From assembly GCF_015773195.1 (NCBI RefSeq), contig NZ_JADWYK010000018.1, positions 26,349 to 90,348 on the forward strand: 64,000 nt of DNA. The letters are read 5' to 3'. How positions within the stretch are numbered: the first letter of the stretch is position 1; every line of letters begins with the position of its first letter. The position numbers and the translations under genes are program-made. The notes beneath the pieces were generated by a model. That model did no database searches. It was not told where the DNA came from and saw only the letters and a program-made list of their open reading frames with translations. Source of the DNA: Hymenobacter guriensis (GTDB taxonomy: Bacteria > Bacteroidota > Bacteroidia > Cytophagales > Hymenobacteraceae). Shown in pieces: positions 23,397 to 31,698 of the stretch.

Positions 23397-25145
23397 ATGA
23401 TACATCCTTCTGCCCTCAACCCGGATACCATTCCTGAAATGCTTTGCCACCGGGCCCGTTACTCGCCCCGGGATGTGGCTTTCTGTTTTCCCGAGCTACA
23501 GCAAAGCTGCACCTGGGAGCAACTGTGGGCTGGTGTCCGGCTGCTGGCCGGGGCGTTGCACCGCCTTGGCATCCAGAAAGGCGACCGGGTAGCCGTTCTA
23601 ATGGAAGGCAGCCCTGAGCTGATTCAGACGCTGCTGGCCATAGTAGCGGTGGGTGCGGTGGCCGTGCCCATCAATGCCTACTCCAAAAATGAAGAGCTTA
23701 AGGCGTATTGCCTGGATGCCCGCCCGGTGGCTTTGTTACTGGGTACGGGGCCCAAGCTGCTGCCCTCGGCAGAGCTGGCCACCGAGGCTCAGGCTACCCC
23801 GGGCTTCTCTATCTGGCTGCCACCCCACGTATTTGTGCAGGGGCCACCCGAAGAAGTACCGTCGCCGTTCCGGACACTCTCCGACTTGTTGAAGACCGAA
23901 AACCAGTTGCCCGACGAAAGCCTGCTGACCCTCTTCCGGGCTTCCTACACCCAAGAGCCTGCTTTTCTGCTTTATACCTCTGGCACCACTGGCCAACCCA
24001 AAGGAGTACTTCGCACCACGGCTTCTTTCCTGATTGCGAAGCAAACCAACCGCAGCGGCCTTGGCGGGTGGCTGAAAGCGCGCATCACGCGCTTGAGCGA
24101 CCAGCTAACTAACCGCTTTACGGCTCTGGTCATGCTGCCGCTCTACCATCTGGGGGGTATTGGGCTGCTGTTCACGGCCCTGAAGGTTAGCAATGTGCGC
24201 GTGGTTATGCTCACGCGCTTCAATCCGGTGCGGGCGTTGCAGTCGGCTGCTCAGGAAAAATGCCAGTTTCTGATTGGCACGCCCTTCATGGTGCAAGCTA
24301 TGCTTACAAGTCCGTTGGCGCACACCACCCCGCTTATGTCGGTGCTGGGTATTGCCTTCACTTCAGCGGCCGTGAACGGGCCCATGCTCGAAAAAATCCT
24401 GGCCAAACTTCCACAGCTATACTTCTTCACCGTGAGCTACGGCTCCTCAGAAGCCGGGGCCGTGGCCAACGGCACCTGCCTCGTGACCAAGCAAGGCAAT
24501 CTGTGGGTAAACCTGTTTCTGAAACTACTGCGAGGTATGAACCTGCTGAATGGCTTCATCGCCTACGAAGAGTTTCAGGCTACGCCCCACAGCATTTGTG
24601 GGCCCATCGACAAGCACGTGCAGGTGCGCGTAGCCGACCTGCATACGGGGGAAGTACTACCTCCCGACCAGCCCGGTGAAATCCAGCTTCGCAGCCACCG
24701 CGTGATGCGCTACGCCCAAACGTCGATAACGCAGGAAAGCTTTCTGCCCGAAGGCTGGTTTAAATCGGGCGACATCGGCTACATCAGCCCCAAAGGTTAC
24801 CTCATCATTTCCGACCGGCTGAAGCGACTTATTTCCCGAGGTGGAGAAAAGATTTCCCCCGTGGAAGTAGAAAATGCCTTGCTGCAGCATCCTGGCGTGG
24901 CCGAAGCCTTCGTGGTAGGCATTCCCGATGAGCTTTATGGGGAGCAGGTATGCGCCGCTATCATTGTACAGCCTGGGGCCTCGGTAAGCGCTGCTCAGAT
25001 ACAGGCCGATCTGGCCACGCGCCTGTCGCAGTTTAAAGTGCCGAAATACGTGGTACCGCTAACCGAATTTCCGCTCTCCGGCTCCGGTAAAATCTCCAGT
25101 GAGTCGATAAAGCAACTCGTTTTAGAACAGATTAAGCATGACTAA
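23397..25145 (+). CDS. Acyl-activating (ANL superfamily) enzyme
   Basis: A 582-aa ATP-dependent acyl-CoA synthetase/AMP-ligase-like enzyme. The ATG at 23397 (MIHPSALNPDTIPEML) is preferred to earlier in-frame starts that lack family similarity. Motifs: P-loop-like LLYTSGTTGQPKG (near 190), 'YGSSEAG' (near 350), 'GWFKSGDIGY' (near 457), 'SDRLKRLISRGGEKISPVEVE' split over the hinge (near 470-490) and the C-terminal catalytic Lys in SGSGKISS (near 565). It should adenylate a carboxylate and pass it to CoA or another thiol. No carrier protein is fused or adjacent. Its stop overlaps the start of a membrane acyltransferase (ATGAC...TAA), which implies coupled translation and a shared pathway, with the activated acyl group as donor. 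Confidence 0.88.
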   Translation: MIHPSALNPDTIPEMLCHRARYSPRDVAFCFPELQQSCTWEQLWAGVRLLAGALHRLGIQKGDRVAVLMEGSPELIQTLLAIVAVGAVAVPINAYSKNEELKAYCLDARPVALLLGTGPKLLPSAELATEAQATPGFSIWLPPHVFVQGPPEEVPSPFRTLSDLLKTENQLPDESLLTLFRASYTQEPAFLLYTSGTTGQPKGVLRTTASFLIAKQTNRSGLGGWLKARITRLSDQLTNRFTALVMLPLYHLGGIGLLFTALKVSNVRVVMLTRFNPVRALQSAAQEKCQFLIGTPFMVQAMLTSPLAHTTPLMSVLGIAFTSAAVNGPMLEKILAKLPQLYFFTVSYGSSEAGAVANGTCLVTKQGNLWVNLFLKLLRGMNLLNGFIAYEEFQATPHSICGPIDKHVQVRVADLHTGEVLPPDQPGEIQLRSHRVMRYAQTSITQESFLPEGWFKSGDIGYISPKGYLIISDRLKRLISRGGEKISPVEVENALLQHPGVAEAFVVGIPDELYGEQVCAAIIVQPGASVSAAQIQADLATRLSQFKVPKYVVPLTEFPLSGSGKISSESIKQLVLEQIKHD

Positions 25146-26271
25146 CGGGTTACGCCGGTATTATCCGGGCATAACGATATTCAAGCTGATCGGCTCGCTG
25201 CTGGTCATGCAGAATCATATCCGGCTGTCGGATACGTACATGGAGCTCAATCAGCAACTACCAGGACTGGTTCAGGCCGCAAGTATGGTGGTGCCATGTT
25301 TTTACATGATAGCGGGCTTCCTGGCCTACCAGGGCTGGCACCATGCCCGGGAGCCGCGCCGGTACGTGGCGGCTTATCTGCGCTGGGTTGGCCTGATTTA
25401 CATGTTCTTTTGTTTGCTCCACTTCGGTACGGTAGTAGTGCCTCAGCTAGTGGCAAGCAACTTTTCCCTGCAGCCGCTCAAGGTACTTTTCGAGCGTTAT
25501 CTGGTAAGGGGACCGTATCTGGTTCTGTGGTTTATTCCACCCCTGCTATTCGGCATTTTCGTTTCGTATGTTCTCGACAGCCGACAGCAGCTGCGCAAAG
25601 GAGTCTGGCTGGCACTGGCCGGCTTTGTCCTGGCCCAAGTTTTAAATGGCAGTCTGCGGGTGGTGGTTGAGGCTTGGTTCCCGGCGGTGATACCACTGTT
25701 CCAGCTAAAGCACATGTATCTGCTGGGCTATGCAACGGCCAATTACCTGGGAGTTGGCTTTCCGTTTATCCTCGGCGGCGTACTCGTGGCCAAATACGAA
25801 GACGTTTTCCTGCAAATCAGGGCCCGGAAGTTTGTCATTCTGACAGGGCTTTGCGTGGGCACAGAATTCATGCTGCTTGGCTGGTTTGTCCAGGGGCCGC
25901 TTCAGTATCAGCTGGCGGTGAGTATGCTGCCCATCAGTGTGTTTCTGTTCTATGGCGTGCTGCATATTCAGTCAGCCGGCATCCGGAAATATCATAAGCT
26001 GATCAACACCTATAGCATGGTGGTGTACTTCACGCATATGTTCCTGATTTCCCTGAACGCCTGGCTGCTCGGCTGGTCAACCGGTCACCTCTCGCCGCTG
26101 CAGGCCGCCGTATGTGCTGGTCTTACCTTTCTGCAGACGGTTTTGCTGACGGCTCTCTTTATACTATTTACGCAAAAGAAGCGGCAGCCTGCAGGTTCCG
26201 AGGAGGCAGGCAGAACGCAAGTGCCCCAGGATAAGCTTATGCCGGGCGCACTACCCGCCCGTAAAGGGTAA
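25138..26271 (+). CDS. Membrane acyltransferase (Acyltransferase_3 type)
   Basis: A 377-aa protein with about ten membrane segments from 'ITIFKLIGSLLVMQNHI' to 'AVCAGLTFLQTVLLTALFILF'. The early His in 'VMQNHIRLSD', the Arg-rich cytoplasmic loop 'HHAREPRRYVAAYLRW' and 'LWFIPPLLFGIFVSYVL' are typical of the acyltransferase-3 family, which transfers acyl groups from a cytoplasmic donor across the membrane to sugars or lipids. It overlaps the acyl-activating gene by 8 bp. Together they could make and attach an acyl decoration of an envelope glycan. The acceptor is unknown. The C-terminal 35 residues are a polar tail. Confidence 0.82.
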   Translation: MTNGLRRYYPGITIFKLIGSLLVMQNHIRLSDTYMELNQQLPGLVQAASMVVPCFYMIAGFLAYQGWHHAREPRRYVAAYLRWVGLIYMFFCLLHFGTVVVPQLVASNFSLQPLKVLFERYLVRGPYLVLWFIPPLLFGIFVSYVLDSRQQLRKGVWLALAGFVLAQVLNGSLRVVVEAWFPAVIPLFQLKHMYLLGYATANYLGVGFPFILGGVLVAKYEDVFLQIRARKFVILTGLCVGTEFMLLGWFVQGPLQYQLAVSMLPISVFLFYGVLHIQSAGIRKYHKLINTYSMVVYFTHMFLISLNAWLLGWSTGHLSPLQAAVCAGLTFLQTVLLTALFILFTQKKRQPAGSEEAGRTQVPQDKLMPGALPARKG

Positions 26272-26339
26272 GCAAAGCGCCTGAAAAAAACGAGGCTGCC
26301 GGTGGGTATTTCGCCAGAAATTAAGAGAGGCTACTTCCG

Positions 26340-27260
26340 TCAGCTTTGCCCCGCCAGCACGTCCCGCACCTGCGTGTAGCGGATATCGGGGTAGCGGGCA
26401 TTGTCGAGCGGCTCCGGCAGTTTGGCCTGGCCGCTGAGCATGTTGTGCAGGTACTGCATGCCTTGCCAGGGCGGAAACACTTCGTCTTTGGCCGGCAGCA
26501 GCGTGCGGGTTACGGTAATAAGGCCGCCCAAAATCCCCAGCCCGCCTACGCGCAGCAGCCTGAACTCCTGGCCCGTGGCAGCCTGGACCTCGGCCTGCAG
26601 CCCGCGGATGCTGGCTACCTGGCCGGCCACGCGCAGGTAGCGGGGCGTGGTGGCATCGAGGGCGGCGGCCGCCGTAAATTCAGCCGTGTTCACCATCGTG
26701 GTGAAGTCCAGTGGCTGGTCGGCGTCGCCCCAGTACACGATCCGGCGGATGGCGGGCTGAACCAATGGCGCCTGACCGGTGAGCAGGTCCATAAACATGC
26801 CGTTGAGGATGGACGTGGCCTGAATAGGCGCCTGGTCGAGCCGGCGCTGGAACTCCCGGCGCAGGTCGAAGTTGCGGTTGGAACCCTCGGGCAACCGAGT
26901 GAAGTCGGCCGAAAAATCCGAGGGAATAAAGCGCGGTACCCCGGCCGCCACGGCCGCTTCCAGCAGCTGCGTCTGCGCGTCCACTATCACCGGCCGCAGC
27001 CCCGATAGCGCCGACACCACGCACACGGCGCCGGTGCAGGCCTGTCGGAGTGCCGCCGCGTTGGCGTACTCTACTACAGCCACCTCCACGCCCTGCCGCC
27101 GCAACGATTCAGTTTCCGCCGTAGTGCTGGCCGCGGGGCGTACCAAGGCCCGCACGGCCGCGCCGCGCTGGCGCAGATGATGCGCAATCAGCAGCCCCAG
27201 GGAGCCGGTGGCGCCAGCCAGCACGATAAGCGGTGAATCAGCGGAAGAGGAAGAAGCCAT
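26340..27260 (-). CDS. NmrA-like NAD(P)-binding protein
   Basis: A 306-aa protein. The start ATG at 27258-27260 gives MASSSSADSPLIVLAGATGSLG. The GATGSLG Rossmann glycine motif near residue 17 is followed by 'RALVRPAAS' (the Arg suggests NADP preference) and 'VPRFIPSDFSADF', as in NmrA/isoflavone-reductase-like atypical short-chain dehydrogenases. The SDR Tyr-x3-Lys pair is not seen in its usual place, which is normal for this group. It could be a redox sensor or an NAD(P)H:quinone reductase-type enzyme. Confidence 0.85.
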   Translation of the reverse strand: MASSSSADSPLIVLAGATGSLGLLIAHHLRQRGAAVRALVRPAASTTAETESLRRQGVEVAVVEYANAAALRQACTGAVCVVSALSGLRPVIVDAQTQLLEAAVAAGVPRFIPSDFSADFTRLPEGSNRNFDLRREFQRRLDQAPIQATSILNGMFMDLLTGQAPLVQPAIRRIVYWGDADQPLDFTTMVNTAEFTAAAALDATTPRYLRVAGQVASIRGLQAEVQAATGQEFRLLRVGGLGILGGLITVTRTLLPAKDEVFPPWQGMQYLHNMLSGQAKLPEPLDNARYPDIRYTQVRDVLAGQS

Positions 27261-27448
27261 AGAAAAAGCAAAAGCACGGATGAAAGGAAGAGCGCCCGGT
27301 AGAGTACCGACTCTGAAACCCATAAGCCACCGCGAAGGTTGTAAAGCACTTGGCAGCCGGCTAGCCAGACGAGCCTGTTTCAGCCTCAATTCAGGCTGGT
27401 GCGTATTATTGCCGGCGTTTTGTCTGCCTTTTTTGCCGTGCTACTGCC

Positions 27449-27868
27449 ATGCTTCAGCTTACCGGACTTGCTCTCTACTATGAAAATCCCATTGGCCGCC
27501 TCTACGAACACCCGGACGGCTACGTGGTGATAGATTACAACGCGGGCGACCGGGTGATGAGTGAGTACCGGGCTTTTCTAACGCACCTGGAGAACCTGCT
27601 GAAGCTGCGGGGCTGGAACAAGATGCTGGCCAACCAACGCCTGCTGACGCCCTTCACAGACGAGGAGCGCACCTGGATCCGGGAGCAGTGGCTGCAGGTC
27701 AGCCATGCCGTGCAGCGCGAAATGCTGGCCGCCGTGCTCTTGCCCAACGATGTATTTGCCCGCCTGGGTATGACTTCGCTGATGCAGGATGCCCGCGAAG
27801 GCGCCCTGCGCTACCGCGTCTTCAACGATGCTCAGGCCGCAGCCGCGTGGCTGCGGGCAGAGGCTTAA
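27449..27868 (+). CDS. Unknown 139-aa protein, SpoIIAA/STAS-like character
   Basis: A cytoplasmic alpha/beta protein without signal peptide: 'YVVIDYNAGDRVMSEYRAFL' reads as strand-helix, 'LLKLRGWNKMLANQRLLTPFTDEERTWI' as a middle section, and 'YRVFNDAQAAAAWLRAEA' as a final strand and helix. The closing 'F-x-D-x2-A-x3-WL' is common in SpoIIAA-like proteins. No catalytic residues are evident. I cannot assign a function. Confidence 0.65.
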   Translation: MLQLTGLALYYENPIGRLYEHPDGYVVIDYNAGDRVMSEYRAFLTHLENLLKLRGWNKMLANQRLLTPFTDEERTWIREQWLQVSHAVQREMLAAVLLPNDVFARLGMTSLMQDAREGALRYRVFNDAQAAAAWLRAEA

Positions 27869-27944
27869 GGCACTTTTTACTGAAGACAGAAATTGCCCGG
27901 GCGGAGCGGCCTGGTAAATGTAGGGCGGTCAACCGGTGGCCGAG

Positions 27945-28349
27945 CTACGCCACCAGCTCCGGCGGCTCCAGGCCGAACAGCCTGAATATTTCGGGCAGAT
28001 CAAAGGGGCTGTGCGGGGGTAGGTTTACAATGGCGAAGATACCTAAATCGACTTGCCAGAAACCTCCCTGCCGCATCACCTCATCGCCCAACAGCCGGTA
28101 CTCCGATTCCTTGTAGCGCGGGCTTAGGCAGAAGCGCCACGTGGTGTACTCCGAAGCTTTGGTAATGCGCAGGACCTCGTGCGCGCCGCTTTCGTTGATA
28201 GTCGTTTCGAATTCCATTCCGAAGGTCAGTCGTGCATCGAACATATCATTTTCTAGTGCTCTGAACCTTGTATCCGCCAGCTGTTCCACAGCCAGCGTCG
28301 TGGTGGTCTTCTCCAGGGCGTCATACACGTGTATTTCTGTGATAAGCAT
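27945..28349 (-). CDS. Unknown 134-aa protein
   Basis: It starts MLITEIHVYDALEKTTTTL and contains 'FGMEFETTINESGAHEVLRITKASEYTTWRF' read as strands, 'QGGFWQVDLGIFAIVNLP' and 'LPEIFRLFGLEPP' at the end. No signal peptide or membrane segment. The look is that of a small cytoplasmic Bacteroidota-specific protein. No motif ties it to a reaction. Confidence 0.6.
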   Translation of the reverse strand: MLITEIHVYDALEKTTTTLAVEQLADTRFRALENDMFDARLTFGMEFETTINESGAHEVLRITKASEYTTWRFCLSPRYKESEYRLLGDEVMRQGGFWQVDLGIFAIVNLPPHSPFDLPEIFRLFGLEPPELVA

Positions 28350-28392
28350 TGGGTTAACGTGTTAATAGAGTTTTGTAATAAGGGAAACGAAG

Positions 28393-28875
28393 TTAACTCA
28401 CCCGCTCTACCGGCAGCGTATCCGCGCAAGCTGCCAGGAGGTCAGCTATGGTACAATGCAGCAACGGATGGCGCATGGTGGCGGCAATTTCGCAGAGGGG
28501 TACCAGGGCAAAGCGGCGTTCCGGCAGGCGCGGGTGGGGTAGCTGGAGCGCGGGCGTGTCCAGCACTACGTCATCAAAGAACAGAATGTCCACGTCCAGC
28601 GTGCGGGCGTCCCAGCGCACGTGGCGGGTGCGGCCCGCGCGCTGCTCGGCGGCCAGGCAGGCGGCCAGCAGCTCGGTAGGGGAGAGAGCAGTGCGCAACG
28701 CCACGGCCTGGTTGAGGAAAGCGGGCTGCTCCGTCAGGCCCCAGGGCGCCGTTTCGTATACGCCCGAAGCGGCCACGAGGGTACCCGCCGTTTCGCCCAG
28801 CTGCTGCCGGGCCTGGCTCAGCGTAGCAGCCCGGTCGCCGAGGTTGGAGCCAAGCAGGAGGTAGGCAAGGGGCAT
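28393..28875 (-). CDS. folK: HPPK, 6-hydroxymethyl-dihydropterin pyrophosphokinase
   Basis: A 160-aa enzyme of folate synthesis that transfers pyrophosphate from ATP to 6-hydroxymethyl-7,8-dihydropterin. The start ATG at 28873-28875 begins MPLAYLLLGSNLGDRAATL, the family's opening. 'SGVYETAPWGLTEQPAFLNQAV' binds pterin, and 'RWDARTLDVDILFFDD' carries the magnesium-binding Asp pair. 'LPHPRLPERRFALVPL' is the conserved C-terminal segment. The usual family length is about 160 aa. It is not in a fol operon here. Confidence 0.95.
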   Translation of the reverse strand: MPLAYLLLGSNLGDRAATLSQARQQLGETAGTLVAASGVYETAPWGLTEQPAFLNQAVALRTALSPTELLAACLAAEQRAGRTRHVRWDARTLDVDILFFDDVVLDTPALQLPHPRLPERRFALVPLCEIAATMRHPLLHCTIADLLAACADTLPVERVS

Positions 28876-28993
28876 AGGAGTCTGGGTGAGAAAAAAGGGA
28901 CGTCTGTCATTCCTCGGTCCCTGGCTTGATGCGCCACATGCTCGGAATGACGTTTGGTGGAGCGGAATACTGTGTGGTCGAAACGCCTTCTCT

Positions 28994-29854
28994 TTACAGC
29001 ACGCGGCGCAGGAAGGCTGCGGTGGTTTCGGCGGTTTGGCGAGCCTGGGCGGGTAGCTCATCTGACTGCCACGGGTGGGCGCCGCCGAAGTTGTGCGTGA
29101 CGCCCGGCAGGATGGCCAGCTCGGCAGCCGGGTACCACTCCCGCAGCTCGTAGGCGCGCTTCACCGGCACGGTTTCGTCCTGCTCACCGTGTACCACCAG
29201 CAGGGGGCGGCCCTGCAGCTTGCGGCGCACGTTGTGGCGAATATCCAGGCGCAGGCGGTTACGGTGGTAGTCTTCCACAATCTGGAAATACAGGGGCAGC
29301 TGCTGGCCGGTGCGCGAATTCTCCACGTGAAATACGCCCTGTTGCTGCCATTGCTGCAGGAGCGGCTCGGGCCAGCCGGGATTCACGTTGTTGATGGCCG
29401 CCCACGTAACCACAGCCTGCACGCGCGGGTCCTCAGCGGCTTTCAGCAGCACCAGCCCGCCGCCCCGGCTGTGGCCGATGAGGGCCAGACGGGCGCAATC
29501 GGCCTCGGCAGCGGGAAGAAGCGCCGGTAGCTGGTCGAGCAGGGCGCCGATGTCACCCAGCTCCAGCGAGAAGTTGTTCTGGCCGAAGGCTTCGAGGTCC
29601 TCCAGGTCGCCGGTGCCGCCCACTACCAGCCCGTTGTGGGAAAGGTTCAGCTTCACGAACACGAAGCCCTGCAAGGCAAACCAGTCGGCCAGCTGGTTGA
29701 AGTGGCCCCAATCCTTGAACCCCTTGAACCCGTGCACAAACACTACCAACGGTTTAGCCTGGCCGTTGGGCACGTAGCGGGCATCGGCCGCGAAGGGGCG
29801 CGCATGGTGCGGGCTGGAGAGCAGAAAATCGAGGCGAACGGGCAGTGCAGGCAT
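28994..29854 (-). CDS. Alpha/beta hydrolase (prolyl-oligopeptidase-like esterase)
   Basis: A 286-aa cytoplasmic hydrolase. 'PLVVFVHGFKGFKDWGHFNQL' contains the HG oxyanion motif, GHSRGG (Ser near 127) is the nucleophile elbow, 'LLVVHGEQDETVPV' holds the catalytic Asp (near 223) and 'PGVTHNFGGAHPW' the His (near 253). This set fits dienelactone-hydrolase/peptidase S9-like esterases of unknown substrate. The start codon is preceded at 5 nt by TATCTTCG, near the -7 box consensus. Confidence 0.88.
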   Translation of the reverse strand: MPALPVRLDFLLSSPHHARPFAADARYVPNGQAKPLVVFVHGFKGFKDWGHFNQLADWFALQGFVFVKLNLSHNGLVVGGTGDLEDLEAFGQNNFSLELGDIGALLDQLPALLPAAEADCARLALIGHSRGGGLVLLKAAEDPRVQAVVTWAAINNVNPGWPEPLLQQWQQQGVFHVENSRTGQQLPLYFQIVEDYHRNRLRLDIRHNVRRKLQGRPLLVVHGEQDETVPVKRAYELREWYPAAELAILPGVTHNFGGAHPWQSDELPAQARQTAETTAAFLRRVL

Positions 29855-30017
29855 AGCGACGAAGATAAGAGGTGAGACGATGAGAGAGTGAGATGGTGAT
29901 TTTAATGTTCTGGTGGTTCCGCAATTCAGGCTCTCGTCCGGCTTCGGATAACAGGGGCCGGCTCAGTAATCTTTTGTTGCGCCAGCCGTGCAGGGAGAAA
30001 AGTCACACTCCTCATTT

Positions 30018-30046
30018 CACCATCTCACCATCTCACCATCTCACCT
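30018..30046. repeat. Short 8-bp tandem repeat before the polyprenyl synthase gene
   Basis: TCACCATC occurs three times head to tail plus a partial copy, 40 bp before the ATG at 30082. A reverse-complement match (TGAGATGGTGA) lies at about 29888. The repeat number could vary by slippage. Confidence 0.6.
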
Positions 30047-30081
30047 TTTCCCCGTATCATTGCAGCGCCCAAAATACCTGC

Positions 30082-31071
30082 ATGACCGTTACGCTGGACC
30101 AGATACAGGCGCCTATTGCCGCCGAGATGGAGGAATTCGAAAAGAAATTCCGCGCGTCCATGCAAACCAAGCAGCTGCTGCTCGATAAGATCATGGGCTA
30201 CATCGTGAAGCGCAAGGGCAAGCAGATCCGGCCCATGTTCGTGTTCTTCACGGCCAAAATCAGCGGCACGGAGCCGGAAGGGCCGCTGCCGGAAGCCACG
30301 TTTCGCGGGGCCGCCCTCATCGAGCTGCTGCATACGGCCACCCTCGTGCACGACGACGTGGTAGATGAAAGCAATTACCGCCGGGGCTTTTTCTCCATCA
30401 ACGCCCTCTGGAAAAACAAGATTGCCGTGCTCGTGGGCGACTACCTGCTGAGCAAAGGCCTGCTTTTGAGCCTGGAAAACGACGATTACGCCCTGCTCAA
30501 AATCGTGAGCAACGCCGTGAAGGAGCTCAGTGAGGGCGAACTGCTGCAGATTGAAAAAGCCCGCCGCCTCGACATCACGGAGGACGTGTACTTCGACATC
30601 ATCCGCCAGAAAACGGCCTCGCTCATTGCGTCCTGCTGCGCTGTGGGGGCTTCCTCCGCCGGGGCCAATCTGGAAACGGTGGAGCGGGCCCGGCTTTTTG
30701 GCGAAAAAGTGGGCATGGCGTTCCAGATCAAAGACGACCTGTTCGACTTCGGCACGGCCGAAATCGGCAAGCCCGTGGGCATCGACATCAAGGAGAAAAA
30801 GATGACGCTGCCCCTGATCTACGCCCTGCAGCAGGCCGACTGGCTCACCAAGCGCCGCGTCATCTTCAACGTGAAAAACAACGAGGGCCGCAAGGACCGG
30901 GTGCAGCAGGTTATCGACTTCGTGAAGCAGTCCGGCGGGCTCGACTACGCCATCCGCACCATGGAGCGCTACCGCGACGAAGCCTTAGACATCCTTCGCA
31001 CCTTCCCGGCTTCCTCCTCCCGCACTTCCCTGGAGCAGTTGATCAACTACACGATAGAGCGGGAGAAGTGA
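30082..31071 (+). CDS. Polyprenyl diphosphate synthase (trans-type)
   Basis: A 329-aa enzyme that elongates isoprenyl diphosphate with isopentenyl diphosphate. The start ATG at 30082 gives MTVTLDQIQAPIAAEMEEFE. The first Asp-rich motif HDDVVDE (DDxxD, near residue 91) and the second KDDLFDF (near 217) are present. 'KQIRPMFVFFTAKI' and 'VLVGDYLLSKGL' are typical as well. The length suits an octaprenyl- or heptaprenyl-type synthase for the menaquinone side chain rather than farnesyl synthase, but chain length is inferred only. Confidence 0.93.
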   Translation: MTVTLDQIQAPIAAEMEEFEKKFRASMQTKQLLLDKIMGYIVKRKGKQIRPMFVFFTAKISGTEPEGPLPEATFRGAALIELLHTATLVHDDVVDESNYRRGFFSINALWKNKIAVLVGDYLLSKGLLLSLENDDYALLKIVSNAVKELSEGELLQIEKARRLDITEDVYFDIIRQKTASLIASCCAVGASSAGANLETVERARLFGEKVGMAFQIKDDLFDFGTAEIGKPVGIDIKEKKMTLPLIYALQQADWLTKRRVIFNVKNNEGRKDRVQQVIDFVKQSGGLDYAIRTMERYRDEALDILRTFPASSSRTSLEQLINYTIEREK

Positions 31072-31226
31072 ACCACGGATTTGCGCGGATTTTTCGGATT
31101 TCGCGGATTTTGTAGACGATTAAAAAGGGCTTGCTGGAAGGCAAGCCCTTTTGTTTTCTGCTCCAATTGGAACCGCGCCGACTACAAAATCCGCGAAATC
31201 CGAAAAATCCGCGCGAATCCGTGGTT
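31071..31226. repeat. 45-bp inverted repeat enclosing a terminator between convergent genes
   Basis: The arms 31071-31115 and 31182-31226 match in 44 of 45 positions as an inverted repeat. They are rich in 'CGGATTT' steps. The left arm begins on the last base of the synthase stop codon (TGA, 31069-31071) and the right arm ends on the first base of the opposite gene's stop (31226-31228). A normal terminator lies inside (31123-31152). Confidence 0.85.
31123..31152. terminator. Bidirectional terminator inside the inverted repeat
   Basis: A perfect 12-bp stem (AAAAGGGCTTGC and complement) with a 6-nt loop and T-runs in both directions. Confidence 0.85.
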
Positions 31227-31525
31227 TAGGCTTTCACCTGGTAGGCTACGCTCTCGGGCTTCACATCCGATACGTCGAAGTGGACGCCCTCAAAGGTGCT
31301 TTTTACGGTGATTTCGTGGGTCATGTCGCAGCCGGGGCATTTGATTTCCTCGGTTTCGTACTGGCCGTCGTCTTCGGTGGAGTTAGCCAGGTGGTCGGCG
31401 GCAGGTACGCCGATGAGGTCGGTGAAGACTTCGGTCTGGCAGGAATTACATTCGAACTTGAGGCCAACGGTGCGGCCCTGCAGCTCATCGAGCGGGGCGG
31501 GGGTACTTTTTTGCTGAATCCACAT
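31226..31525 (-). CDS. Zinc-ribbon-like small protein (99 aa)
   Basis: The start ATG at 31523-31525 begins MWIQQKSTPAPLDELQG; a longer open frame upstream overlaps the P450 gene in antisense and is less likely. Two Cys pairs, CNSC in 'FECNSCQTEVF' (near 28) and CPGC in 'EIKCPGCDMTHEI' (near 65), make a treble-clef or ribbon zinc site. Otherwise acidic. It may be a nucleic-acid- or protein-binding accessory; the function is not known. It diverges from the P450 gene (173-bp gap). Confidence 0.75.
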   Translation of the reverse strand: MWIQQKSTPAPLDELQGRTVGLKFECNSCQTEVFTDLIGVPAADHLANSTEDDGQYETEEIKCPGCDMTHEITVKSTFEGVHFDVSDVKPESVAYQVKA

Positions 31526-31698
31526 AGGGAACCGGGAGTTTGGTTGGGGAAGTGAAAGGTTGTGGGGCGTTAGCCCTACCGCCTGTACGCGCAGAAGGCC
31601 GGCTGGGGTTGTGCCGGCGGCCCGGTCCGCGCCCAAAAACGACGTGTGGCGGCGGGTTCCTGCGTATATTCCTGCCAGAATCCGCTGGTATTTTCCGC

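Noticed and set aside
28906..28951. GTCATTCC/GGAATGAC inverted repeat between folK and the esterase gene
   Set aside because: Only 8-bp arms with a 30-nt spacer; it may be a degraded extragenic repeat but is too weak to list as a feature.
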